From NCBI RefSeq assembly GCF_007743815.1, contig NZ_CP036265.1, positions 2,498,823 to 2,562,822 of the forward strand: a DNA stretch of 64,000 nucleotides, given 5' to 3'. The notes below the pieces were generated by a model. It was not told the origin of the DNA. It saw nothing but the letters and a program-made list of their open reading frames with translations, and made no database searches. Shown piece after piece: positions 35,436-44,289 of the stretch (the stretch's first letter is position 1; each line of letters opens with the position of its first letter). A program made the position numbers and the translations under genes. Origin of the DNA: Alienimonas californiensis. Its GTDB lineage: Bacteria > Planctomycetota > Planctomycetia > Planctomycetales > Planctomycetaceae.

Positions 35436-36215
35436 TCACGGCCGATGGCGAGTAATTCCCCCCGGCGTTGCCGAACGGCCTGCAATCCTCTGCATCCGTT
35501 GTCGAGCGAGCCGAAGGCATCGGATCGCCCAGATCCAGGAAAACAGCGCCGCCGCGCAGGCGCCCAGCATCGGGATAAGCGAGGCCAGGCCGACGTCCTC
35601 CTGCGGATGAGTCTTCGCTGAAACGCCGGTGACCGGCGGCTCCAGAACGTCCACCACAAAGATCATCGCGTCCATGAGTCCGTGCAGCAGAATCGACGGC
35701 ACGAACGCCCACAGCGCCTTCCAGAACCGCCCGGGCGGCGTCTCAAGCGCCCATTGAAGCAGGCGGCCCGTCACGGCGCCCCACGCGCCATGACTCATCA
35801 CGGCGAACCCGCGCCATTCCTCCACGGTTGCCGCGTATGCCAGATTCTCCCGCATTGAGAATCCTAGCCCGATCAGCGCACCGGCGAACGCCCCGTGCGG
35901 CGAGAACTCGTTCCGCCAAATATAGAGGAATAGAAGAATCCATCCTCCCTTGGCGAACTCCTCGGGAACGGCCGCCTCCACGAACGCGCTTGTAAACGCC
36001 TGACCGAGCGTGGCGGCGTAGAACTGGTCCGGGGGCAACACGGGGGGCACGCTGCGCAGGATCGCAGAATGCAGAAGGAAAGCGCCCCAGCCCCCGATGA
36101 AGAACGCGGCCGTTACGCGCCGGGGCGGCGCCGACCGTCGAAAAAAGAACGCCAGAACGATCGCCGACGCCAGCGGAATAAAAATCGCTTTGACGACGGC
36201 CGCGGCGGTGAGCAT
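35436..36215 (-). CDS. PrsW-family intramembrane protease
   Basis: 259 residues, about eight spans. The PrsW/CPBP-like metalloprotease motifs are present: AAVPEEFAKGG (Glu85-Glu86), FSMRENLAYAA (Glu123-Asn124), His142 (SHGAWG) and His178 (LHGLMDAM). Cleaves membrane-bound substrates such as anti-sigma factors in other bacteria; substrate here unknown. Codon use looks slightly less GC-rich than neighbours (e.g. ATT, TTT, AAT), which may mean recent acquisition. Confidence 0.85.
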   Translation of the reverse strand: MLTAAAVVKAIFIPLASAIVLAFFFRRSAPPRRVTAAFFIGGWGAFLLHSAILRSVPPVLPPDQFYAATLGQAFTSAFVEAAVPEEFAKGGWILLFLYIWRNEFSPHGAFAGALIGLGFSMRENLAYAATVEEWRGFAVMSHGAWGAVTGRLLQWALETPPGRFWKALWAFVPSILLHGLMDAMIFVVDVLEPPVTGVSAKTHPQEDVGLASLIPMLGACAAALFSWIWAIRCLRLARQRMQRIAGRSATPGGITRHRP

Positions 36216-36500
36216 CGGCGTCGACGACCTCGCTACGGGGAGTGGTTTGCGGAATTGGGGTGCACGTCCGACGTCTCCCCGATCAGTCGCGAGCCGTCCG
36301 CGGGGAACGAAGCGAGACTCAATCGGTTCGCCGAGCCGCGCGTCGCTGGCCGACCGCGGCGCCGGGCGCCTGGAGCGCCGATTTTACTCGATTCTTCTTC
36401 AACCGGGGTGGCTGGGGCAGAAGCGGGGCGGACGGCTCGGAACCGGTTGCGTGCGCCTGCCGGGGGAGTGATCGGCTGTCGCCGGTTCTGGGGCGTTCGG

Positions 36501-37166
36501 TCATTTCACAGGCGTTTCATTCCCATCTGCCCCAGCCACTCGACAAGCCGGCCGGCCGAACCACCTTGCCAGCAGAAGGTGCGTGGGCAGATAGATGCCG
36601 ACCGGCAGCAGGATCGACTCCGCGATCAGCCACCACGGCTGCGGAATTGGGGGCCGGGGCGGCTCGCCGAACCCGGACACGAAGTTGATGCTCTCCGCCG
36701 GGTCGGTGAAGAAATAGCAGGCCGGCAGGACCAGCCAGGCGAGCAGCGTCTGGGCGGCCAGCCCGCGACCGTCGTAGCCGAGCCGGTAAACCATCCAGAC
36801 CAAGAGCGGGGGCACGACCGCGTGAAATAACGACAGGCCGCGGACGAACAGCGGGATCTGCTCGTTGAACATATAGCCGGATTGCTCCAGCAGGCCCGTA
36901 TCGACGATCAGGTCGGCGAGGAAGTGGAGCGTCCAGGCCAGGTCGGGCAGCAGGATGCCGACCGCCGTCATGCTTGCGAGAAGCCGACTCTCCAGCCACA
37001 GAGCCAGGCACGTCGCCAGAAAGGCAATGTCCGAGAACCAGAGGAAATTATTCCACCCCTGGTAATGCACCCAGACCGGGATCAGGACGATTACCCAAAG
37101 CGTGTAGGGGATCTTGATCCAGAGCGACAGGCGATGTGGGCGGGTGAGAGTCACGACTCCCTCCAA
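36501..37166 (-). CDS. Multi-span membrane protein, unknown function
   Basis: 221 residues with five or six hydrophobic spans (e.g. IPYTLWVIVLIPVWVHY, LESRLLASMTAVGILLPDL, GLSLFHAVVPPLLVWMVYRL). Conserved-looking soluble motif DPAESINFVSGFG and PPRPPIPQPWW between spans. I do not recognise the family. It is followed by the PrsW gene at a 285-base distance that holds no feature I can support. Confidence 0.6.
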   Translation of the reverse strand: MEGVVTLTRPHRLSLWIKIPYTLWVIVLIPVWVHYQGWNNFLWFSDIAFLATCLALWLESRLLASMTAVGILLPDLAWTLHFLADLIVDTGLLEQSGYMFNEQIPLFVRGLSLFHAVVPPLLVWMVYRLGYDGRGLAAQTLLAWLVLPACYFFTDPAESINFVSGFGEPPRPPIPQPWWLIAESILLPVGIYLPTHLLLARWFGRPACRVAGADGNETPVK

Positions 37167-37271
37167 AACGAAGGCCGCGGGCCGGGACGGTCTGATGCTC
37201 GGGCGGGGTGGCCGGGGCCGGCTGGCGGAGGATTTCGGGAGAACGGGCGGGCGTCGATCGGCCGCCCGCCG

Positions 37272-37952
37272 TTACGCGTTGCGTCGGTACGTCACGTCGT
37301 AATACGCGCCGCCCTCGGCACGGCGGGCGAAGGGGGTCTTCGAGTACGTCTTGAACCCGTGCCCGGTCATGAACGCGTCCAGATCGGCAAGCTGGCAGCA
37401 GCCGGCGTAGGCTTCAAAATCGGCGACCTCGGCCTTGATGAATTGAAACTGCGGGAGCAGCGCCTCGGCCCCCTGGAGCACCAGCAGCTCCGAGCCCTGG
37501 GTGTCCATGATCAGGGCGTCGTAAGCGGCCGGATCAATCTCGTGCCGTTGAAGCAGCGAGGGCAGCGTGACGCCCTGCAGGGACAACGTCTTGGTATATT
37601 GGACGCCGGGCCAGATGTCCCGATGCTCTTTCAGGTCCAGGATCGACGACGATTTGCCTTCGTTGTTGGAAATATGGAACTCGTACGCCCGGTCGTCGCG
37701 GTCCGTCACGAGGGCCTGAACCGCCCTTTGTTTCGGAAACGGCGCAAGATTGGACTCCAACTGTTCAAAGACGGTCGGGATCGGCTCGACCCACAGCACC
37801 CGCAGTCCGAATTTGTCGTAGGCGACTCGCTCTTCCCCGTCGTTGGCCCCAACGTGGATCACTCCGGAAACGGAACGCAGAAATCCGTCCGGCTCCCGGC
37901 CGAGCAGCCGTTTGACGCGGCGATAGACGGCTCGCGGCCACGATGACTTCAT
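37272..37952 (-). CDS. FkbM-family methyltransferase
   Basis: 226 residues from ATG 37952, with GGGAG about nine bases upstream. SAM-dependent O-methyltransferase of FkbM type: GVIHVGANDGEERVAY as motif I, LRVLWVEPIPTVFEQL, and the C-terminal IMDTQGSELLVLQGAEALL (the family's D-x-Q-G-x-E-L-x-x-L block), then IKAEVADFEAYAGC. Members methylate sugars or lipids of surface polymers. No sugar biosynthesis cluster is adjacent, so substrate is unknown. Confidence 0.88.
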   Translation of the reverse strand: MKSSWPRAVYRRVKRLLGREPDGFLRSVSGVIHVGANDGEERVAYDKFGLRVLWVEPIPTVFEQLESNLAPFPKQRAVQALVTDRDDRAYEFHISNNEGKSSSILDLKEHRDIWPGVQYTKTLSLQGVTLPSLLQRHEIDPAAYDALIMDTQGSELLVLQGAEALLPQFQFIKAEVADFEAYAGCCQLADLDAFMTGHGFKTYSKTPFARRAEGGAYYDVTYRRNA

Positions 37953-38206
37953 TGAGCTGACTCCCTGCGGGGCATGACCGGCGTGACTTCGACAGACCGC
38001 ACGGGCAGGCGGTCCCTGGCGAATTGACGAAGCGGATGAACGAAGAACGACGTGGGCGAGGTCGCCTCTTCGCCGTCGGCTCCTCGGCTCACGGTGTCGC
38101 GACGCGGCGGCCGCGTCAATCCGCCGGCCGGGTTCCTCGGGGCCGAGACGAGCGTTCGGCGGCTCGCTCCAGCCGATCGCCGGGAGCGGGTCGCCGGGAG
38201 CCGGGC

Positions 38207-39283
38207 TCACTCCAGCAGGTCGCTGATCGAGCCGCCTTCCTCGTGGGTGCGGCGGAGGGCGGAGCCGAACATTTTAGCCGTCGGGATGACGTGCAGCCGC
38301 TTCGCCGTGGCGGCGCCGTCGAGGCGGAAGGGGCGGATGGTGTCCGTCACCACGATGCGCGGGACGTCCGCGAGGTTCTCCGCCGCCTTGCCGACGAACA
38401 GGCCGTGCGTGGCGCAGGCGGCGAAGACTTCCCCGCCGTGCCGGTCGATCGCTTCGGCGCAAAGCCGAATCGTGCCGCCGCTGGCGATCATGTCATCGAG
38501 GATGATGACCCGCTTGCCGCGGATGTCGCCCACCACGGTGTTGCCGCGGACCGTGCCGCCGTCGACGCGTTCCTTGTCCAGATAGGCCACGCCGATCGCG
38601 TTCTTCGTCTGAAGGCGGGTTTCGAGGGCGTTGCGGAAGCGGCGGGCCCGGCCCATGCCGCCGCTGTCGGGGGCCAGCACGGCCAGTTGCCCGTCCTCGC
38701 AGCCGGCGTCCTTGAGGGGCTCGGGCAGGTGATCGTCCACCGGTTGCGGCTGGCCGGTCGAGTTCCGGCCGGCGTCCAGGCCGCACAGGTAGTCGGCCAG
38801 CAGGTTCTTCGCTTCGAGGTTGTCCGTCGGGATTCGGAACGCGTTTTGGAACGCGCTGAGGTTGTGCACGTCCATCGTGAGGATGCGCGTGACCCCCACG
38901 CTCTCCAGGCACTGGGCGAGGTACTTGATGGAGATCGGCGCCCGGCTCTCCGTCTTACGATCCTGCCGGGCGTAGCCGAGGTACGGGCAGACGACCGCCA
39001 CCCGCTTGGCGCTGGCGTCCTTCAGGCTGCCGGCGAAGAACAGCAGCTTGACGAGCTTCTCCGGAACCGATTGCTCCGGGTCGGCGAACAGGCTGGTGAT
39101 GACGTACACGTCGCAGCCGCGCACGTTCACGCCGCTACGGACGTAGGTCTCGCGGTCTTCGAAGAACGTCTCCACGTGCCGGCTGCGGGGCACGTCGAGA
39201 TGGTCGGCGACCCGGTCGGCGTAGGTTTTGGAGCCGTCGAGCCCGAACAGCCGGAAGTTGTGCACGGCGGGCGGGATCGTCAA
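38207..39283 (-). CDS. prs: Ribose-phosphate pyrophosphokinase
   Basis: 358 residues against the usual ~315. Makes PRPP from ribose-5-phosphate and ATP for nucleotide, His and Trp synthesis. DGGTVRGNTVVGDIRGKRVI followed by LDDMIASGGTI is the PRPP-binding loop; ARQDRKTESRAPISIKYLA is the ATP-binding flexible loop. The N-terminal LFGLDGSKTYADRVADHL replaces the common F-x-G-x-x-x-x-x-L-A. The extra length is mostly an insert at about 168-200 (CGLDAGRNSTGQPQPVDDHL). TTG start at 39283 without Shine-Dalgarno. Confidence 0.92.
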   Translation of the reverse strand: MTIPPAVHNFRLFGLDGSKTYADRVADHLDVPRSRHVETFFEDRETYVRSGVNVRGCDVYVITSLFADPEQSVPEKLVKLLFFAGSLKDASAKRVAVVCPYLGYARQDRKTESRAPISIKYLAQCLESVGVTRILTMDVHNLSAFQNAFRIPTDNLEAKNLLADYLCGLDAGRNSTGQPQPVDDHLPEPLKDAGCEDGQLAVLAPDSGGMGRARRFRNALETRLQTKNAIGVAYLDKERVDGGTVRGNTVVGDIRGKRVIILDDMIASGGTIRLCAEAIDRHGGEVFAACATHGLFVGKAAENLADVPRIVVTDTIRPFRLDGAATAKRLHVIPTAKMFGSALRRTHEEGGSISDLLE

Positions 39284-39398
39284 AAAAGAGGAAAGCGGGT
39301 CGTCGTCCCCTCGTCGGGGTTCGGGCGGCCCCCAGCCTAACGCCGCTCGCCCGTCGGTTCACCCGGCGATCGGGCCGACACCGCAGTCCTTCCGCCGC

Positions 39399-40100
39399 AT
39401 GTCCCCGGACGTCCTCACTCTCGAACCGACCGACCAAACCGCACCCGTCGGGACGTTCGAGGCCGAACCGCTTGGCGACGGGCCGGAAGCCGGGGTGAAG
39501 CTGAAGGGCAGCGATTCCTGGTGCGGGCTCGGCTGCGGGCTGGTGGGCATCCTGTTCGCCACCGGCGTGCTGACGGCGATCGCCTCCCAGTTCTTTCCGG
39601 AGTTCGGCTGGCCGGACTGGACGTTGGGGCTGATCCTCGTGCCCGGGGGGGCGGCGTTTCTGGCGCTGCTGGGGTACGGGCTGATGGTCCGCTGGGCGGT
39701 GCATCCCGGGGAAGCGGCGATCTCCCCCTGGCCGCTGCGGCCGGGCGACGTCGGGGAGGTGCGCTTCGCCCAACGCCTGAAGAAGGGCCTCGCCCTGCGG
39801 GAGCTGCGGGCGGAGCTGAAGTGCGTGGAATCCGCCCGCTACCGCGTCGGCACCAACACCCGCACGGAAACCGCCGACCGCTACGCCCTCGCCCTGCCGC
39901 CGATCGACCTGTCCCCGGAGGGCGGCGCCTTCGAGCCGGCCCGGCAGGCCGTCACCGCCGTCTGGGAAATCGCCCTCCCCGCCGACGCCCCGCCCTCGCT
40001 GGACACCTCCAACAACGACGTGAACTGGACCCTCACCGTCACCTTGGTGATCGACCGTCACCCGGACGCCCATTCCACCTTCAAGCTGCACGTCGTCTAA
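39399..40100 (+). CDS. Membrane protein with arrestin-like domain
   Basis: 233 residues. A cytoplasmic N-terminus, then two spans (LGCGLVGILFATGVLTAIAS and LGLILVPGGAAFLALLGYGL), then a beta-rich domain (LRPGDVGEVRFAQRLKKGLA, RELRAELKCVESARYRVG, AVWEIALPADAPPSLDT, NDVNWTLTVTLVIDRHPDA). This pattern fits an arrestin/Vps26-type sandwich. It is followed 81 bases later by a second arrestin-like gene, suggesting a pair. Function unknown. Confidence 0.6.
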   Translation: MSPDVLTLEPTDQTAPVGTFEAEPLGDGPEAGVKLKGSDSWCGLGCGLVGILFATGVLTAIASQFFPEFGWPDWTLGLILVPGGAAFLALLGYGLMVRWAVHPGEAAISPWPLRPGDVGEVRFAQRLKKGLALRELRAELKCVESARYRVGTNTRTETADRYALALPPIDLSPEGGAFEPARQAVTAVWEIALPADAPPSLDTSNNDVNWTLTVTLVIDRHPDAHSTFKLHVV

Positions 40101-40181
40101 CGCCCGTTTGACTCCCGTGGGAGCCTTTTGACTCCCCGCGACTCCCGGTTCCCGCTGCGCAACGCCCGTTTCGGAGACAAG

Positions 40182-40616
40182 ATGTTCTCGATTGAGTTGG
40201 ACGCCCCCGAGGCGGCGCCCGGCGGCGTCGTCCGCGGGGCGGCGATCTTCACCACGGAGAAAGAGGTCACGCCCAAGCACGTTCGGCTGGAACTGCTGTG
40301 GAGCACCCGCGGCCGCGGCGACGTGAGCAGCGGCGTGGTTGCCCAGGCCGACGGCCAGACCGGCCCCGTCGCCGCGGGGCAGACGGTCCGCGTGCCCTTC
40401 GCCGCGACCCTGCCGAAGGACGCCCCGCGGTCGTTCGCCGGGGAGTTGATCGAGTTGTACTGGTGCGTCCGCGGCCGGGTCGATCTCCCCTGGGCGTTTG
40501 ACGAGAAGGCGCAGGCAGAATTCGTCGTCGTGGGCCCTGGCGCCGACAGTCCCGGCGTTGGCGGTGCGGGCGCTGACGAAGGGGACCGGGACGGGTCGGA
40601 CCACTGGCCCGAGTAG
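40182..40616 (+). CDS. Arrestin-like (Spo0M/Vps26-type) small protein
   Basis: 144 residues from ATG 40182, preceded by GGAG six bases away; an upstream TTG in frame at 40128 lacks a site. Beta-rich: MFSIELDAPEAAPGGVVRG, PKHVRLELLWSTRGRGD, TVRVPFAATLPKDAPRSFAG, IELYWCVRGRVDLPW, matching arrestin-like N domains. The tail after VVVGPGADSPG is disordered and acidic. No membrane span. It probably partners the preceding membrane gene. Confidence 0.6.
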   Translation: MFSIELDAPEAAPGGVVRGAAIFTTEKEVTPKHVRLELLWSTRGRGDVSSGVVAQADGQTGPVAAGQTVRVPFAATLPKDAPRSFAGELIELYWCVRGRVDLPWAFDEKAQAEFVVVGPGADSPGVGGAGADEGDRDGSDHWPE

Positions 40617-40626
40617 GGCGGTTCCC

Positions 40627-41883
40627 TCAGGTCTCCTCATCCACGAACAGCACGCCGCGGACCAGATCGCGGCTGTCGGCCCGCCCGCCCAGCGAGCCGG
40701 CCAGCGTGGCGATCGCGGCGACGAACAGGCTCAGCTTGAGGTGGTCCGCCGTCCGCACCGCCGGGTCGACCGTGGGCCAGGTTTCCATCAGTTGGCGGGG
40801 GAAGACCGTCGCGGCGCCCAGCCAGACCAGCCCCGCCAGCGCCGTGAACAGCAGCGCCATCGTCGCCCCCAAGCTCAGCAGCGTGGCGGCGGCGGTGACG
40901 ACGGCGCTCTCGGACAGCGCCCGAGTCCGATCCCGCACGGCTCCGAATCCGAACGCCCGATACAGCGCCGCCGTCGCGCCGATCACGGCCACGGCGCTGA
41001 ACAGGGCTAATTGATAGAGCTCCACCGTACTGCCCACGTCCCACGGCTCCGGGCTGAAAAACAGGACCAGCAGCACGCTGAGGGCGGTGGTGACGAGCGT
41101 CGGCAGCCGACCGAGCAGCCGGATCGGGTTCGCCCGCAGCGCCGCCCCGACGATCCCGCCGGCGTTCGAAAATGCGACTTTCAGGGCGAATCGCCACCGC
41201 GCCAGGCGCCCCGCCCGGCTCGCGGTGGTGCGTTCACGGGCCTCCCGCGGCAGGGCGCGTCGCACGCGGGCCCGCTGGGTCTCGGTGAGTTCGGTCATCG
41301 CGGCCAGCTCGTCGACCTGGGCGAAGTCGTACATCACGTTGTTCGGCCCGGGATGATGCGGCAGGTTCAGCAGATGGCCGAAGCAATGCCGCAACAGCGC
41401 CGTCAGGGCGGCCGCCGCGGCGTCCGGGTCCGGCGGCTCGCCCCGATAGGCCGGGTCCAGCCGCTTAGTGGAAATCACCGCCACGTTCGTCAGCCGGCTG
41501 GGCAGCGCGACGGTGGAGGTGAACGCCGCGGAGGACAGATCCACCTCCGTGACGATTAATAGGAAGTGCACGCCGCGCTCCAACTTCTCCGTCAATCCGA
41601 TCCGCAGAAAGTCCAGCGGCCGGTACGCCCCCTCCGTCGGCGTCAGGTGCGGCCCGCGAAAGGCGAGCAGCTCCACCGAGACCCCCGCCGCCCCCTCGCC
41701 TGTCCCGTCGGATTGAATCGTCGCGTCAAATTGATCGACCGCCGACCGCACCAGCGCCGCGAAGGCGTCCGGCCGATCGCCCTCCACCTCCATCGTCATC
41801 ACCCCCACCCGATAGCGGCCGGGCGCCTTCTTGGCGCGGGAGCCCGGGGGCGAATCCGGGGCGGGCGTCGGGGCGGGCGTCAC
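40627..41883 (-). CDS. Membrane protein with degenerate metzincin-like domain
   Basis: 418 residues. An N-terminal soluble half (about 1-205) contains RHCFGHLLNLPHHPG (DNA about 41347-41388), which matches HExxHxxGxxH with Glu changed to Cys and Gly to Asn. NNVMYDF follows as a possible Met-turn. The C-terminal half has about four spans (LLGRLPTLVTTALSVLLVLF, LALFSAVAVIGATAALYR, ATLLSLGATMALLFTALAGL, SLFVAAIATLAGSL). The domain resembles archaemetzincin-type zinc proteases but lacks the catalytic Glu, so it may be inactive or use an altered mechanism. Convergent with the arrestin-like pair. Confidence 0.65.
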   Translation of the reverse strand: MTPAPTPAPDSPPGSRAKKAPGRYRVGVMTMEVEGDRPDAFAALVRSAVDQFDATIQSDGTGEGAAGVSVELLAFRGPHLTPTEGAYRPLDFLRIGLTEKLERGVHFLLIVTEVDLSSAAFTSTVALPSRLTNVAVISTKRLDPAYRGEPPDPDAAAAALTALLRHCFGHLLNLPHHPGPNNVMYDFAQVDELAAMTELTETQRARVRRALPREARERTTASRAGRLARWRFALKVAFSNAGGIVGAALRANPIRLLGRLPTLVTTALSVLLVLFFSPEPWDVGSTVELYQLALFSAVAVIGATAALYRAFGFGAVRDRTRALSESAVVTAAATLLSLGATMALLFTALAGLVWLGAATVFPRQLMETWPTVDPAVRTADHLKLSLFVAAIATLAGSLGGRADSRDLVRGVLFVDEET

Positions 41884-42050
41884 GGGCGGGGCGGCGTCGG
41901 ACTGCGGGAACCGTGGGAGCGATCATGACGATACGCGAGCGCGTCCCCGTTCCCGATCGTCGCCGCCGCGCCGCCGCACGAAGTCGTCTCGTGCGCCAGC
42001 GGCCCCCGCCAGGGTAGGCGCTTCCGTCCCGCCGCGGCGTTCAGAGTTCG

Positions 42051-42446
42051 TCAGTCCCGCTTCTCGACGGGCGGCAGAACTTCGTACCACTCCGGATAGA
42101 GGCCCTCGTTCCGGCCGTCCTTGCCGACGATCCACACCCGCAGGCGGAAGCCGGCCGGTTTGTAGCCCGCGTGCCCGCCGGCCCCGGTCGTCGGGACCGG
42201 CCCCATCCGATTCTCGAAGGTGGAGAGGTAAAGGAACCGGCCGGGGACGAGGTCGCGACCGCGTTCCACTTCCTCGACCTCCAGCAGCGTGACCCGTCGC
42301 ACGTTTTGCGTGCCGGCGCCGGAGGTGAAGACGTCGCGGACCGTGCCGACGGCGACGATCGACACTTCGGAACGCGGCATCCCGGGGCGTTCGACGTTCG
42401 GCGCGATCGGCAACAGCAGGGCGGAGAGGAGCAGCGGGGCGGTCAT
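42051..42446 (-). CDS. Small exported protein, unknown function
   Basis: 131 residues. Signal peptide (MTAPLLLSALLLPIAPNVE), so exported. The body is beta-rich (SEVSIVAVGTVRDVFTSGAG, RRVTLLEVEEVERGRDLVPG, FRLRVWIVGKDGRNEGLYPE), an OB-like pattern, but no family is certain. It lies downstream of the GH43 gene on the same strand with a 133-base gap that includes a tandem duplication of the GH43 3' end. Confidence 0.55.
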   Translation of the reverse strand: MTAPLLLSALLLPIAPNVERPGMPRSEVSIVAVGTVRDVFTSGAGTQNVRRVTLLEVEEVERGRDLVPGRFLYLSTFENRMGPVPTTGAGGHAGYKPAGFRLRVWIVGKDGRNEGLYPEWYEVLPPVEKRD

Positions 42447-42579
42447 TGGAGGGATTTCCCGGTGAGGAGCAGCGGTCGGCGCCGTGCAGCGGGCGACGCT
42501 CAGAGCGCCCGCCGCCGGTCGGTCGGAGCGTTGGAATTCTCCCGCCCCCGCGGGGCTCGCTCGGCGTCAACCGCGGGGT

Positions 42580-43566
42580 TCACTCAGCGTCGACCGCGGG
42601 GGCGGGTTGGGGCGTGCCCCGGGTGGCCCGGCCATGCAGGACGCCGTCGTCGTCGAACCACAGCGGGTCGAGACAGAGGAAGCGGTTCCACTGCCGCGTC
42701 CCGTCTTTCTGCTGATGATAAACGTGCCACAGCTCCCCGGCGGCGTCCCGCACCACGGAGCCGTGCCCCGGGCCGTACACGCCGTCGCCGCGGGAAATGA
42801 TGGGGTTCCCTTCGTACTTTTTAAACGGCCCGGTCGGGCTGTCCGAGGTCGCATAGCCGACGGCGTAGTTCAAGGTGGCCGCCCCCGTGCCGGAATAGAT
42901 CAGATAATACGTCCCGTCGCGCTTGAGCATCACGGGGCCTTCGTTGACGACGCCGCTTTTGGTTTCCCACGGCTCGGTCGGTTCCAGCAGCAGCGTGGAT
43001 TCTCCGAGCTTTTCGGTGGGCGAGGCCATCGGCTGCACGCGGATGCGCAGCCTGAACGGGTCGGCGCCGCGCACGTCTTCAACGTAGTACAGGTAGTACC
43101 GGCCGTCGTCGTCGCGGAACATCTCCGCGTCGATCGCCCGCTCGAACAGGTCGGCCTTTTTCTTGAACGGGCCGAGGGGGCCGTCGCCGACGGCGACGCC
43201 GACCGTGAAGTCCCAGGTGTAATACAGATAGAACTTGCCGTCGGTCGGATCGCGGAAGACGTCCGGGGCCCACAGGCGCCGCGCCCCGTCCGGTTCGAAG
43301 ACTTTCGGCCCCTTCATCCAACGGACCAGGTCGGTGGAGGTGTAAACGTCGTAACTCCGGCCGTCGTCGGTCGGGTACAGGTAATACGTGCCCTCGTGCT
43401 GAATCACGTCCGGATCGGCCGGGCCGATGGCCGGGATGATCGGATTCGTATAGGTCGGCTGCTCGGCCGCGTCCGCCTCCTGAGCGGACGCCGAATCGGG
43501 ACGAGGACCGAGCAGCGTCGCCAACGCGATTGCGGCGGTCAGCAAGGGGCGAATTCCGATCGGCAT
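42580..43566 (-). CDS. Exported GH43-family glycoside hydrolase
   Basis: 328 residues from ATG 43566, with signal peptide (LLTAAIALATLLGPRPDSASA). Five-bladed propeller GH43 with the three acidic residues in place: Asp51 (ADPDVIQHEGTYYLY), Asp146 (RAIDAEMFRDDDGRYYLY) and Glu209 (VVNEGPVMLKRDGTYYLIYS). Typical activities are arabinofuranosidase or xylosidase on plant or algal polysaccharide; the exact one is not readable. The stop is followed by a ~23-base near-duplicate of the gene's end. Downstream of an O-acetyltransferase gene. Confidence 0.88.
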   Translation of the reverse strand: MPIGIRPLLTAAIALATLLGPRPDSASAQEADAAEQPTYTNPIIPAIGPADPDVIQHEGTYYLYPTDDGRSYDVYTSTDLVRWMKGPKVFEPDGARRLWAPDVFRDPTDGKFYLYYTWDFTVGVAVGDGPLGPFKKKADLFERAIDAEMFRDDDGRYYLYYVEDVRGADPFRLRIRVQPMASPTEKLGESTLLLEPTEPWETKSGVVNEGPVMLKRDGTYYLIYSGTGAATLNYAVGYATSDSPTGPFKKYEGNPIISRGDGVYGPGHGSVVRDAAGELWHVYHQQKDGTRQWNRFLCLDPLWFDDDGVLHGRATRGTPQPAPAVDAE

Positions 43567-43628
43567 AACGATGTGAGAACGGGGACGGCGATTTCCTCCA
43601 GGCGCCTGCAAGTCTAGCGATTGCGGCG

Positions 43629-44240
43629 TCACGCCCACCCCCCCTCCGCCGAGCCGCCCGCGTTCGATTCGCCGGGGGCCGGCCGGAGCACGCGGCAGGG
43701 ATTGCCGGCGGCGATCACCCCGGCTGGAACGTCCCGCGTCACCACGCTGCCGGCGCCGATCACGGCCCGGTCCCCGATCGTCACCCCGGGGCAGAGGATC
43801 GCCCCGCCGCCGATCCACACGTCGTCGCCGATCGTCACCGGCGCCGCCGACTCCCACCCCTCCGACCGCGTTTTCACGTCCAGCGGATGCGTCGCCGCGT
43901 AGATCTGCACCCCCGGGCCCAGCAGCACGCGATCGCCGATCGTGACCGCGGCGCAGTCCAGAATCACGCAGCCGAAGTTGGCGTAGAACCGTTCGCCGAC
44001 CGTGACGTGGGCGCCGTAGTCGCAGCGAAAGGGCGGCGTGACCTCCGCCCCCGGCCCCAGCGAGCCGAACAGGTCGGCCAGGATCGCCGTCCGTCCTGAG
44101 GCGTCCGCCGGATCGGTCGCGGCGTGGGCGGCGCACAGCCGCGTCGCCCGTTGCCGGAGCGCGACCAGTTCCGCGTCGTTCGCCAGGTACAGTTCGCCGG
44201 CGAGCATTCGCTGCCGCATGGAGCGGGGAGCATCGGACAT
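43629..44240 (-). CDS. Maltose/galactoside-type sugar O-acetyltransferase
   Basis: 203 residues. MQRMLAGELY-like start (RSMRQRMLAGELYLANDAEL), then a left-handed beta-helix of hexapeptide repeats: VTVGERFYANFGCVILDCAA, VTIGDRVLLGPGVQIYAATH (catalytic His in ATHPLD), VTIGDDVWIGGGAILCPGVT and AVIGAGSVVTRDVPAGVIAA. Transfers acetyl from acetyl-CoA to sugar. Its position directly upstream of GH43 suggests a sugar-processing transcript, but it could be a general maltose acetyltransferase (Maa). Ser/Gly tail after residue 188. Confidence 0.9.
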   Translation of the reverse strand: MSDAPRSMRQRMLAGELYLANDAELVALRQRATRLCAAHAATDPADASGRTAILADLFGSLGPGAEVTPPFRCDYGAHVTVGERFYANFGCVILDCAAVTIGDRVLLGPGVQIYAATHPLDVKTRSEGWESAAPVTIGDDVWIGGGAILCPGVTIGDRAVIGAGSVVTRDVPAGVIAAGNPCRVLRPAPGESNAGGSAEGGWA

Positions 44241-44289
44241 TGTCAGTCTCGGAAAGCCGTCGGCCAGGGAAGCACGTCGCGGCTGCTCC

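Noticed and set aside
35436-37952. Genomic island around PrsW, membrane protein and FkbM
   Set aside because: Codon use is only mildly different; no tRNA, integrase, direct repeats or insertion sequence flank it.
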